NCBI GenBank assembly: GCA_021739645.1
Contig: JAIPBL010000002.1
Coordinates: 1-64,000, forward strand
Length of the DNA stretch: 64,000 bases
DNA from: Saprospiraceae bacterium
Lineage (GTDB): Bacteria > Bacteroidota > Bacteroidia > Chitinophagales > Saprospiraceae
Direction: 5' to 3'
Shown one piece after another: positions 42,762 through 51,180 of this stretch. Below the pieces are notes generated by a model. That model was not told the DNA's origin. It searched no databases and was given only the letters and a program-made list of their open reading frames with translations. The stretch's first letter is position 1, and each line of letters begins with the position of its first letter. The position numbers and the translations under genes are program-made.

Positions 42762-43547
42762 ATGACCGCTAACCAATTCCATATCCTACCCACCGCCCTG
42801 CTACCCGCCTTTTGCGAAGCAATAGCGGAAGCGAACCTGCGCCGCTACGAGGCGTTGCAGGACAGCGAGCTATCGGTGGAAGCGTTCAGCTTTTACACCT
42901 CGGTGGCGGCGGTGTACAGCAGCAAGATAGAGGGCGAGGCCATTGAGTTGGATTCCTACGTGAAGCACAAGCGGTTCGGCGTGGAGTTTCAGCCGGACTA
43001 TACCCGCAAGATTGATGATTTGTACGATGCCTATCAGTTTGCCAATTCCCATGCCCTGAACCGGGTACATTTAGAGGCGTCGCACGGGCTTTTGACGAGG
43101 AACTTCCTGCCCGCCCACCGGCAGGGCAAGCTCCGGACGGGCATGATGTATGTCACCACACCGGATGGCCGGATTGAATATGTGGCCGCATCGCCTTATG
43201 CCGTGCCTGCGGAACTGGAAAAATTCTACCACGACCTCGGCGTGTTGCTGTCGGAAGAATTGAGTTTGCAAGAGGTATTTTTCTTTGCTTCCCTGCTGCA
43301 CCTGGTCTTTGTGAAGATTCACCCTTTCGATGATGGGAATGGCCGGGCGGCCCGGCTGTTGGAGAAATGGTTTCTGGCGGATAAACTGGGCGAAAATGCG
43401 TGGTTGATTCCCTCAGAGCGGCAATATTACGAGCAACATGCGGGGTACTATGACAATATCCGGTTGTTGGGATTGGAATATGAGGCATTGGATTACGGGC
43501 AAGCATTGCCGTTTTTGCTGATGTTGCCCAAGGCGCTCGTTTCCTAA
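42762..43547 (+). CDS. Fic family protein
   Basis: The 261-residue product carries the Fic active site HPFDDGNGRAARL (about residue 187). The N-terminal SSKIEGEAIELDSY (~50-63) fits the inhibitory S/T-x3-E-G motif, placing it among Fic proteins with an N-terminal inhibitory helix. Fic enzymes usually transfer AMP to a protein target. It stands alone between hsdR fragments. High GC matches the hsdR pieces. It could be a toxin, a defence protein or a regulator. Confidence 0.88.
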   Translation: MTANQFHILPTALLPAFCEAIAEANLRRYEALQDSELSVEAFSFYTSVAAVYSSKIEGEAIELDSYVKHKRFGVEFQPDYTRKIDDLYDAYQFANSHALNRVHLEASHGLLTRNFLPAHRQGKLRTGMMYVTTPDGRIEYVAASPYAVPAELEKFYHDLGVLLSEELSLQEVFFFASLLHLVFVKIHPFDDGNGRAARLLEKWFLADKLGENAWLIPSERQYYEQHAGYYDNIRLLGLEYEALDYGQALPFLLMLPKALVS

Positions 43548-43568
43548 ACCTCGAAGGTTTAGGAAACG
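43538..43568. repeat. Palindromic element overlapping the Fic stop codon
   Basis: Arm CGTTTCCTAAACCT and its exact complement flank CGA. The Fic stop codon TAA (43545-43547) lies within the left arm. Confidence 0.8.
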
Positions 43569-43587
43569 TAAAACACCTATTCAATAC

Positions 43588-43676
43588 ATGAAACCCATCA
43601 CAGAATCCCACATCGAGCAATCTGCCATCGAAACCCTGCAAGCGCAGGGCTGGGCGAATGTAAACGGCAAGGAAAT
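43588..43676 (+). pseudogene. hsdR 5' fragment (first ~29 codons)
   Basis: ATGAAACCCATCACAGAATC onward matches the hsdR start at 45964, and the conserved lead-in (CAATACATGAAACCC) is also similar. Homology stops after AACGGCAAGGA, the same point where the copy at 42648 ends. Confidence 0.88.
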
Positions 43677-43732
43677 GGGCATTTCAGCAAAGGTAATTTC
43701 CCTATCTTTGCCCACAACAAATCAAGGAAGCC

Positions 43733-43993
43733 ATGACAATAGAAGCAATTAGACCGGAAGACATCACCTTGCTGTACGGCATCGCCGAAAAATCCTGGTT
43801 CGAGATGGATGCCAGGGAGCGCAAGCAGGCCACCGCCGCAGCGTTTCAAAGGGCGAAGGAGGCAGCTTTCACAAGGGGTTTGCCCATCATCTATGGAGAA
43901 GATGGGCTGGTGATTGCGGAATACGTGAACGGAAAACGCTTTGTCCGGGAAAACGGCAAGGACATCAGGCCCTATCATGGAAAACAAGCCTAA
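43733..43993 (+). CDS. Small hypothetical protein, possible antitoxin
   Basis: The 86-residue soluble protein includes RKQATAAAFQRAKEAAFTRG and IYGEDGLVIAEYVNGKRF. I do not recognise the family. It overlaps by 17 bases the start of a truncated P-loop kinase gene related to zeta toxins, a toxin-antitoxin layout; small partners of this sort usually lie directly upstream. An antitoxin role is inferred from position only. Confidence 0.65.
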   Translation: MTIEAIRPEDITLLYGIAEKSWFEMDARERKQATAAAFQRAKEAAFTRGLPIIYGEDGLVIAEYVNGKRFVRENGKDIRPYHGKQA

Positions 43994-44039
43994 GCTATAT
44001 GTGCTGGCCGGTGCCAACGGCGTAGGGAAAAACCCAATG
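43977..44039 (+). pseudogene. Truncated zeta-toxin-like P-loop kinase
   Basis: MENKPKLYVLAGANGVGKN starts at 43977 and matches the N-terminus of zeta-toxin-like kinases (LYVLAGPNGAGKST). After the P-loop, at about codon 20, the frame loses resemblance and runs into sequence before the AAA ATPase gene. Only the first ~60 bases remain. Confidence 0.65.
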
Positions 44040-44083
44040 GAAAATAGCTACTATTGGTGTCTGGCAATCAAAATTACTACAAC

Positions 44084-45190
44084 ATGGTCAACATAAAAGA
44101 ACTCACCATAAAAGGCTTTAAAAGCATAGAAAACCTCGAAGCTTTCCAGCCTTCGCAAATCAATATCCTCATTGGGGCCAATGGGGCGGGGAAGTCCAAT
44201 TTCATTGGCTTTTTCCGCATGTTGTCCTGGTGTGTGACATCGGTTGACCAGTTTCAGAACTTCATCGCTGATGCGGGGTATGGTTCGGCCTTGTTGTTCG
44301 ATGGGCCGGAGGTGACCCGGGAGATTGATTGGAGTTTGGTATTGGAAACGGAATCCGGTCTGAATGAATACACTGCAAGGCTGGTGCATGGGGCAGGGGA
44401 CATCCTGTTTTTTGCAGACGAAAAAGTGCGCTTTTCAAGAAGTGATGTCGGCACGTTAAACCCCAACTGGATTTCGATGGGCGCTGGCCACAAGGAGTCA
44501 AGGTTGTTCGAGCGGCAGAGTGAGGACAGCACGGTTCGCACGGTTTTTAACTTGCTCCGTAAAGTCATCGTTTACCAATTCCACAACACCTCGCCCAAAG
44601 CGCCTATTCGCAATAGGTGGTCAGTGAATGATGGCAAATGGTTGAAAGAAAACGGGAACAACCTCGGCAGTTTTCTCTATCGACTTTACCGGGAACACCC
44701 GACTGAATACAAGCGGATTGTCCAGCATTTGCGGATGATACTGCCTTATTTTGAGGATTTTGTATTGGAGGCAGAAAAGGGGTTTGTGTTGCTCCGTTGG
44801 AAGGAAAAAGGGTCGCCCAAAGTGTTTGACGCCTCTTTGGCATCGGATGGTATGCTGCGCTATATTGCCTTGGTTGCGTTGTTGAGCCAACCCTATCAAT
44901 CGCTCCCGGCAGTTATGTTCATTGACGAGCCTGAATTGGGTTTGCACCCCTCGGCTATCGAGTCGCTGGCTGGTATGATTAAAACAGCATCGAGGCATTG
45001 CCAACTGTTTATTTCAACGCAGTCTCCAGCATTAGTGGATATGTTTGAACCGGAGGATGTCGTGGTAGTGGAACGCAATGGCAGGGTATCGGAATTCAAG
45101 CATCTTTCCAGCACCGAATTGGAACATTGGTTGGAAGAATACTCCCTGAGCGAGCTTTGGGAAAAAAACGTCATCGGCGGTCAACCCTAA
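44084..45190 (+). CDS. AAA ATPase (OLD/RecF-like) of a two-gene defence module
   Basis: The 368-residue product has Walker A in ILIGANGAGKSNFI (~28-41), and in the C-terminal half the ABC-like signature DASLASDGMLRYIALVALL (~250), Walker B VMFIDEPELGLHPS (~282) and the switch ISTQSPALVDMF (~317). Start ATG 44084 is chosen because MVNIKELTIKGFKSIENL fits the family. It is 6 bases from a DUF4276 gene. ATPases of this class with TOPRIM-like or DUF4276 partners recur in phage defence islands; the mode of action is inferred. Confidence 0.85.
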   Translation: MVNIKELTIKGFKSIENLEAFQPSQINILIGANGAGKSNFIGFFRMLSWCVTSVDQFQNFIADAGYGSALLFDGPEVTREIDWSLVLETESGLNEYTARLVHGAGDILFFADEKVRFSRSDVGTLNPNWISMGAGHKESRLFERQSEDSTVRTVFNLLRKVIVYQFHNTSPKAPIRNRWSVNDGKWLKENGNNLGSFLYRLYREHPTEYKRIVQHLRMILPYFEDFVLEAEKGFVLLRWKEKGSPKVFDASLASDGMLRYIALVALLSQPYQSLPAVMFIDEPELGLHPSAIESLAGMIKTASRHCQLFISTQSPALVDMFEPEDVVVVERNGRVSEFKHLSSTELEHWLEEYSLSELWEKNVIGGQP

Positions 45191-45196
45191 CCAACT

Positions 45197-45907
45197 ATGG
45201 CAAGAGTACATATCATCACCGAAGGACCCACAGAAAAGAATTTTGTGGACGATGTATTGAAGCCTTACCTCGCCACTAAAGGCGTTTATATTGATGCCCA
45301 CAGTGTGACGACCCGTCGTGACCGCCGCAAAAACAAGGTATTCCGGGGCGGTCTGGATAAAGTTGACCATTTGTTGAAAGATATCAGGCTCTGGCTGTTG
45401 GAATCTGCCAACCAACCTGATTGCTATGTGACTACGATGGTTGACCTTTATGCATTCCCGTATGAGCAAAAGCCAGCATGGGTCGAAGGCTTTAATGCCC
45501 AAAGCGATGGCCTCGGGAAGGCTACATTTTTAGAGGAGAAATTAAGGGAAGAATTTCCCGCTAACCGCCGTTTTATCCCTTACATACAATTGCATGAATA
45601 TGAGGCGCTTTTGTTGACGGATACTTCTATCATCAATGAAGCATTCAAAGGATTGCACCCCGCTAATAGGTTGGCTCAATTGAACAGGGATATTGGTGAT
45701 TTAGAACCAGAAGAAGTCAATCAAGGACAGCACAGCGCCCCTTCCAAGCGGATTATCAAATACTATCCTGAGTATGAAGATTCCAAGTCCACGTGGGGAC
45801 CAATCATTGCCGTGGAAATTGGTATTGACAGGATGCGGGAACGGAATCCACATTTTGATGCCTGGATTACTTCGCTCGAAGACTTGGCCACTGAAAATCA
45901 GGAGTGA
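45197..45907 (+). CDS. DUF4276 protein, partner of the AAA ATPase
   Basis: The 236-residue product begins RVHIITEGPTEKNFVDDVL (the E-G-x-T-E of TOPRIM-like folds) and has TTMVDLYAFP (D-x-Y) near residue 78 and YIQLHEYEALLL near 131, as in DUF4276. It is translationally linked to the ATPase gene (6-base gap). Such proteins are thought to supply nuclease activity next to an OLD-like ATPase. An hsdR start copy follows 56 bases downstream. Confidence 0.82.
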   Translation: MARVHIITEGPTEKNFVDDVLKPYLATKGVYIDAHSVTTRRDRRKNKVFRGGLDKVDHLLKDIRLWLLESANQPDCYVTTMVDLYAFPYEQKPAWVEGFNAQSDGLGKATFLEEKLREEFPANRRFIPYIQLHEYEALLLTDTSIINEAFKGLHPANRLAQLNRDIGDLEPEEVNQGQHSAPSKRIIKYYPEYEDSKSTWGPIIAVEIGIDRMRERNPHFDAWITSLEDLATENQE

Positions 45908-45963
45908 ATAAACCGGCATTTACAAAACTTCAGGTGATTTAGTAACGGCAACCCATTCAATTC

Positions 45964-47749
45964 ATGAAACCCATCACAGAATCCCATATCGAGCAATCCG
46001 CCATCGAGACCCTTCAAGCGCTGGGCTGGGCGTATGTGAACGGCAAGGACATATCGCCGGAGGGCATCGCCTGTGAGCGGGAGAGTTTCAGCCATCGAGA
46101 CCCTTCAAGCGCTGGGCTGGGCGTATGTGAACGGCAAGGACATATCGCCGGAGGGCATCGCCTGTGAGCGGGAGAGTTTCAGCCAAATCATCCTCACCGG
46201 GCGGCTGCGGGAGGCCGTCGCTGCCATCAACCCACATATCCCGGCGTATGCACAGGAGGCGGCCATTCAGCAGGTGCAGCGCATCTATTCGCCGGATTTA
46301 TTGCACAACAACGAGGAGTTCCACCGCCTGCTGATAGAGAAGGTGAAGATACCCTACCAGGAGAACGGCTACGAGCGCAGCCACGAGGTGGCGCTGGTGG
46401 ATTTTGAGCACCCGGCGCAAAACCAGTACCTCGTCGTCAACCAGTTTACCATCATCGAGAACAACCACCAAAAGCGCCCGGACGTGCTGCTCTTCGTCAA
46501 CGGCCTGCCGCTGGTGGTGATGGAACTGAAAAACGCCACCGACGAAAACGCCACCATCCGCAGCGCCTACCAGCAAATACAGACGTATAAGGCGCTCATT
46601 CCCTCGCTGTTCACTTACAATGCCGTCTGTATCCTCAGCGATGGGCACGAGTGCCGGGCGGGCAGTGTCACCGCTGGCCTCAGCCGCTACATGAGTTGGA
46701 AGACAGCGGACGGTGTGAAGGAGGCGTCGAGGTTCCAGCCGCCCATGTATGTGCTGCTGCAAGGGATGTTGCAGCCCGCTGTGCTGCTGGATTTGGTGCG
46801 GAATTTCATCGTTTTTGAAAAGACAAAAAAGGAAGATGCCAAGACGGGCATGATACAAATCGAGACCACCAAGAAGCTGGCGGCCTATCATCAATACTAC
46901 GCCGTCAACAAGGCCGTGCAGTCCACCATTACTGCATCGGGCGCACATGGCGACAAGAAGGGCGGCGTGGTCTGGCACACGCAGGGCAGCGGCAAGAGCC
47001 TGAGCATGGTCTTCTACTCCAGCAAGCTCATCACCGCCACGGCGATGCGGAACCCCACCATCGTCGTCATCACCGACCGCAATGACTTGGACGACCAGTT
47101 GTTCGACACGTTTGCCGCTTCCGTGCAGTTATTGCGGCAGGAGCCGGTGCAGGCCAAAGACCGGGGGCATCTAAGGGGGTTGCTGCAAGTGGCCAGCGGC
47201 GGCATTGTTTTCACCACCATCCAGAAGTTTTTGCCCGTAGGGGCAGACCTCGTGTCTGCCCAATACGAGCGGTTATCAGAACGCAGAAACATCGTGGTGG
47301 TCGCCGACGAAGCGCACCGCACCCAGTACGGCTTCGAGGCCAAGCTGGTGGACGAGCGGGACAAGGAGACCAAGGAGGTCATCGGCAAGCGCATTGCCTA
47401 CGGCTTCGCCAAATACATGCGGGATGCGCTGCCCAATGCCACCTATATCGGCTTCACGGGCACGCCCATCGAGGGCACGGACGTGAACACGCCGCAGGTG
47501 TTCGGGCAGTACGTGGATGTGTACGACATCTCGCAGGCCGTGGCGGACAAGGCGACGGTACGGATATACTACGAAAGCCGCCTCGCCAAGGTGAACCTCG
47601 ACGAGGAGGGCCAGCGGCTCATCGAGGAGTTCGACGCCGAACTGGAGCAAGATGAGGAAGTGACCGAGCGCCAAAAAGCCAAGGCCAAATGGACGAAGCT
47701 GGAAGCCATCGTCGGCAACCACAAACATTTGAGCAATTGCAGTTTATAG
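45964..47749 (+). pseudogene. hsdR: Type I restriction subunit, frameshifted and truncated
   Basis: Starts [19 protein letters not shown] 91-base exact tandem duplication (46000-46090 and 46091-46181) shifts the frame; with one copy removed the frame runs on to 47749. Visible motifs are the PD-ExK nuclease (RPDVLLFVNGLPLVVMELKN), Walker A HTQGSGKSLSMVF, DEAH box VVVADEAHRTQYG, and TGTPIEGTD. It ends at LEAIVGNHKHLSNCSL, so some 400 residues of the usual ~1000 are missing. It is the longest of the hsdR copies in the island and is not expected to make a working enzyme. Confidence 0.9.
46000..46181 (+). repeat. 91-base perfect tandem duplication in hsdR
   Basis: The unit begins GCCATCGAGACCC and ends GAGAGTTTCA; the next bases after copy 2 are GCCA again, so 4 bases of homology border the unit. 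91 is not a multiple of 3, so the duplication breaks the frame. Confidence 0.95.
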
Positions 47750-47792
47750 TTGTTGGCAAAAAACCGATAACTTTGACCATAAATACCGCAAC

Positions 47793-48005
47793 ATGAATAC
47801 CAGCATCCAGCCACCGCTTACCAACTTGCAAATGGAATTGTTGAAGCTGTTCTCCCGGCAGCTTCCCGACAAGGATTTGCACGCCATCCGTGATTTGATT
47901 GCCCAGTACCTACTGGAAAGGAGCTTCGAACTGGCGGACGAAGAATGGGACAAGCGGGGCTATACCGTCGAAAGTTTCCAAAAGAAAATCAAGGGCAATG
48001 GCTGA
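47793..48005 (+). CDS. Antitoxin of a PIN toxin-antitoxin pair
   Basis: The 70-residue product (LLKLFSRQLPDKDLHAIRDL, then RSFELADEEWDKRGYTVESF) resembles the small Bacteroidota antitoxins that precede PIN-domain toxins. It overlaps the toxin gene by 8 bases. It starts 44 bases after the truncated end of hsdR, so its insertion may be what cut hsdR. Confidence 0.78.
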   Translation: MNTSIQPPLTNLQMELLKLFSRQLPDKDLHAIRDLIAQYLLERSFELADEEWDKRGYTVESFQKKIKGNG

Positions 48006-48420
48006 AAAACTCCGGGTGGTTTTGGATACGAATGTTGTCCTGAACGCCTTGTCGCCCAAGCTGCCGTACCGCCATTTGTTGCGCCGGGCCATCCGGGGCG
48101 AATTTGAATGGTGCGTCACTACGGAAATACTGCTGGAATACGAGGAGAAAATTTCCGAATTTTTTGGGGAGGAGGCAGCTAACACATTCATCGAAGCGCT
48201 GATGATGTCGAGCCACGTAAAACGGGTTGAAGTATTCTATCGCTTCAATATTTTGAAGGATATGGACGACAATAAATTTTTGGATTGCGCTTTTGCTTCC
48301 AATGCTCACTACCTTGTTTCAGACGATAAGGTTTTCAATTCACTTCGAAACGTGGATTTTCCGAAAGTCAATACTATTCGATTGGATGACTTCAGTGATA
48401 TTTTAGAAAAGGAAAACTGA
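47998..48420 (+). CDS. PIN-domain toxin
   Basis: The 140-residue product has the PIN acidic set: VVLDTNVVLNAL (Asp about residue 9), TTEILLEYEEKI, MDDNKFLDCAFA and HYLVSDDKVF. PIN toxins are Mg-dependent RNases. Start ATG 47998 is inside the end of the antitoxin gene, typical of such pairs. The neighbours on both sides are hsdR pieces. Confidence 0.85.
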   Translation: MAEKLRVVLDTNVVLNALSPKLPYRHLLRRAIRGEFEWCVTTEILLEYEEKISEFFGEEAANTFIEALMMSSHVKRVEVFYRFNILKDMDDNKFLDCAFASNAHYLVSDDKVFNSLRNVDFPKVNTIRLDDFSDILEKEN

Positions 48421-48450
48421 GAGAAGGCTTCACAGCAACCCATTCATCAC

Positions 48451-48628
48451 ATGAAACCCATCACCGAATCCCACATCGAGCAATCCGCCATCGAGACCCT
48501 GCAAGCGCAGGGCTGGGCGTATATGAACGGCAAGGACATCTCGCCAGAGGGCATCGCCTGTGAGCGGGAGAGTTTCAGCCAAATCATCCTTACCGGGCGG
48601 CTGCGGGAGGCCGTCGCTGTCATCAACC
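48451..48628 (+). pseudogene. hsdR 5' fragment (first ~59 codons)
   Basis: [20 protein letters not shown] to LTGRLREAVAVIN matches the hsdR start, with the same lead-in (CAACCCATTCA). Homology ends near 48628. The DNA from there to 48905 shows no supported gene. Confidence 0.88.
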
Positions 48629-48908
48629 TGCTGGTGCAGGGTCTTCCCCACAACGCTGGTCCCACTGTCATGAAGCTGGATTGGGCACCAAGCATTTGAG
48701 CGAAAATAAACGCCGATAGAAAGGACATTGCAATTTTCAAGGCAGCAAGAAGATTTTATCGTCCAATCTAAGCGGATTGTTACCTGCTTGAAAATGCGTA
48801 AAATCATGGGCTGGGGTGATTTTGGCTGTAGTGATGTTCATCGTCCGCCGGACGCTGTGAAAAAGCTATTAAAACAACTGCTGGCACTAAGCCTCCCCAA
48901 GCAGCGGG

Positions 48909-50192
48909 TCATTCCCCTTCCGCCAATTTCACGATAATCACCTTATCAATCCTCGCCCCGTCCATGTCCACGATTTCAAAGTTGTAACCTTCGTGAATGA
49001 AATGTTCGCCTACGATGGGCATGGTTTCCAGTTTGTGAAAAATAAAACCTGCCACGGTGCTGTAAAACGGGCTGGTCTCCGGGAGCAAATGGTGTTGCAG
49101 AAAATGGTTGAGGTGGGAAGCCAGCAAGTTCCCACTGACGAGCAGGGAACCGTCTTCCCGCTGGAGGATGCTGTCAGGTTCGTCGTCCATGTTCGGGAGG
49201 TCGCCGACGAGGGCTTCGGCGACGTCGTGGAGGGTGATGACGCCTTCGAAAGCGCCGAACTCGTCGGTGACGATGCCGAAATAGCAGCGGTTTTTCCTGA
49301 AAAGCTGCAGGAGGTCGATGGCGAATTGGTTTTCCGGCACGAAGACGGGTTCCCGGAGGATTTTGCGCAACTGGAAGTCGGGTTCGCCTTTCATGGCGAA
49401 AAAGTCCCGGGCATGGAGGTATCCGAGCACTTTGTCGTAGGTGCCGTCGCAGGCGGGGAAGTGGGTGCGGTAGCTGTTGCGGAGTTTCGTTTCGATGATT
49501 TCGATGGGTTTGTTCACGTCCACCCATTCCACGTTGAGGCGATGGGTCATGAGCGACTTGACCCGGATGTCGCCGAAAGACAGCACGTTGACATGCAGCT
49601 CGCTTTCGTCCTTGTCGAGCAGGCCCTGTTTTCCGGCAGTTTTGATGGCGTAGCGCAAGTCTTCCTCGGTGATTATTTCCTCGGCGGTCGGTTTGACGCC
49701 GAACAATTTGAATACAAGGTTGGTGGAACCGGTCAGCAGCCAGACGATTGGGCTGGTGATGCGGCTGAACACTCGGATAAAACCAGCGACGGACAGCGCC
49801 ACTGGTTCGGCGAACTTCATGGCCAGGGTTTTGGGAATCAGCTCCCCGATGACGATGGACAGGTAGGTGATGACGGCCACTACCAGCACGTAGGCGATGG
49901 TATGGGCGTAGGGCTGGAGGAATGCAACCTGCTCCACCACCGGGCGGAAGTTGTCGGTGAGCGTAGCGCCGCCATAAACGCCGGACACGATGCCGATGAG
50001 CGTGATGCCAATTTGCACCGCCGAAAGAAAGCCTTCGGGGTTTTTCAGCAGGATGAGCACGGCTTTGGCCCTGGCGTCGCCCTTTTCGGCAAGTAGCACC
50101 ATGCGCTGTTTTTTAACCGAGACCAAGGCGATTTCCGACAAGGCGAAAATGCCGTTGATAAGGTTGAATAGGAGGATGATGAGGATTTCCAA
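48909..50192 (-). CDS. CNNM/CBS-domain membrane protein (CorC/HlyC family)
   Basis: The 427-residue product has an N-terminal CNNM domain with about four membrane segments (LIILLFNLINGIFALSEIAL; IAYVLVVAVITYLSIVIGELIPK). It then has a pair of CBS domains (~205-330, SLMTHRLNVEWVDV, YFGIVTDEFGAFEGVITLHD) and a C-terminal CorC_HlyC domain (~345-425). The family is linked to Mg or Na transport or signalling at the inner membrane. In some Bacteroidota related genes are gliding-associated (gldE), but the context here does not show this. Confidence 0.88.
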   Translation of the reverse strand: MEILIILLFNLINGIFALSEIALVSVKKQRMVLLAEKGDARAKAVLILLKNPEGFLSAVQIGITLIGIVSGVYGGATLTDNFRPVVEQVAFLQPYAHTIAYVLVVAVITYLSIVIGELIPKTLAMKFAEPVALSVAGFIRVFSRITSPIVWLLTGSTNLVFKLFGVKPTAEEIITEEDLRYAIKTAGKQGLLDKDESELHVNVLSFGDIRVKSLMTHRLNVEWVDVNKPIEIIETKLRNSYRTHFPACDGTYDKVLGYLHARDFFAMKGEPDFQLRKILREPVFVPENQFAIDLLQLFRKNRCYFGIVTDEFGAFEGVITLHDVAEALVGDLPNMDDEPDSILQREDGSLLVSGNLLASHLNHFLQHHLLPETSPFYSTVAGFIFHKLETMPIVGEHFIHEGYNFEIVDMDGARIDKVIIVKLAEGE

Positions 50193-50524
50193 TTGGCAAT
50201 GTTTAGACTGTGTTGAAATGGTGGCGTGAAATTAACAAATTCTACTGCTGGCGCAGGACGCAGCTGGTGTCGGTTCGCTCAACACTTGCTCGAACAGTGG
50301 TGAATTCACAATTGGGCCTCCGCTGGCGCAAGTCTTCCACTCAACGAATTCATCAGCTACCAAGTAACCTTAGTGAGTAGGGTAGGCTATCGCAGCTTGA
50401 GACCTTAAAAGCTGACATTATTTACCACAATTCTAAAAATTACCAATAGTGCTTGATTATTGAACTACCTTAGTCAATTATTGGGTGTTTGTCGTCAGTT
50501 TTCACTTCGCTTAAACGAAAATCA
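50193..50524. other. Intergenic stretch with no supported gene
   Basis: No reading frame or clear regulatory element was seen, apart from a repeated GCTGGCGCA word (near 50249 and 50333). Confidence 0.4.
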
Positions 50525-51025
50525 TTGAAGAATCTAAGAATCATATTGTCGTTTGCCTTTTTAATGCTCATCGTTATCAAAGGCTATTCACAGGAGAAAA
50601 AGAATGCAGTGACGCTCGAAGTTTTGGGGAAGTCCCTCTTCATTTTTGATGTTAACTACGGCCGATACCTAACGGAAAAGTTACAGGTTGGCGTGGGATT
50701 GGGCCTTGCTGGTGTGAACAAAATAACCTATGTTGATGGGACGGCTACCAACTTTGATTTTAATATTCCCATCTACGGCTCCTATGCATTTAGTACGAAA
50801 AGACGCCATTTGGTTTCGGAGTTTGGCGCCATCATGGGTGGTTCAACGAACTCAAAAAGTGGTACCATTATTAATGGCGTGGCCCCATTTGTCTCGATTG
50901 GCTATGAGGTCAAGGGGGAAAACTACGTTTTTCGGGTACCCGTTTACTTGTTTTATGCTGGAGACAATGATTTTTTTTCGACTGTAATACCTTGGGTGGG
51001 GGTGAGCTTGGGTCGTCTTTTTTAG
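50525..51025 (+). CDS. Outer membrane beta-barrel-like protein
   Basis: Only non-ATG starts are available. TTG at 50525 gives a clean signal peptide (MKNLRIILSFAFLMLIVIKG to YSQ), whereas the longer start at 50489 adds a charged extension. The ~166-residue product alternates strands (LQVGVGLGLAGVNKITYV, IPIYGSYAF, YVFRVPVYLFYAGDN) and ends with an aromatic C-terminus (GVSLGRLF), as small outer membrane barrels do. The function is unknown. Confidence 0.65.
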   Translation: MKNLRIILSFAFLMLIVIKGYSQEKKNAVTLEVLGKSLFIFDVNYGRYLTEKLQVGVGLGLAGVNKITYVDGTATNFDFNIPIYGSYAFSTKRRHLVSEFGAIMGGSTNSKSGTIINGVAPFVSIGYEVKGENYVFRVPVYLFYAGDNDFFSTVIPWVGVSLGRLF

Positions 51026-51044
51026 AAAATTGAGGCACAAGGTA

Positions 51045-51130
51045 ATTTGTCATTAAAAGAAGCTACCCGCTGGTTCAAGGTCTCCCCCAAAGGTGTAAAC
51101 ATGATATTCCATCGCCTTTATACAGAATGA
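51045..51130 (+). pseudogene. Short coding-like remnant, possibly transposase-related
   Basis: LSLKEATRWFKVSPKGVNMI then FHRLYTE-stop can be read at about 51048-51130. It resembles a helix-turn-helix segment but has no start. Low confidence. Confidence 0.25.
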
Positions 51131-51150
51131 ACCGCCTGAGACGAAATGGC

Positions 51151-51180
51151 ACTTGAACAAGTCTCTTGACTTGTTCAAGT
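51151..51180. repeat. Inverted repeat ACTTGAACAAG
   Basis: An 11-base perfect stem surrounds an 8-base loop. It lies in the gap between the barrel gene and the S9 peptidase remnant. Confidence 0.65.

Noticed and set aside
43588-43676. hsdR 5' fragments as separate small genes
   Set aside because: They are colinear pieces of hsdR with sharp loss of homology and no stop placed for a sensible small protein.
48656-48905. Possible small gene between the last hsdR piece and the CNNM gene
   Set aside because: Short frames with no recognisable start, motif or codon bias; treated as decayed DNA.
48993-50096. 367-codon plus-strand frame opposite the CNNM/CBS gene
   Set aside because: Complement of a well-supported gene; the translation is low-complexity and matches no family.
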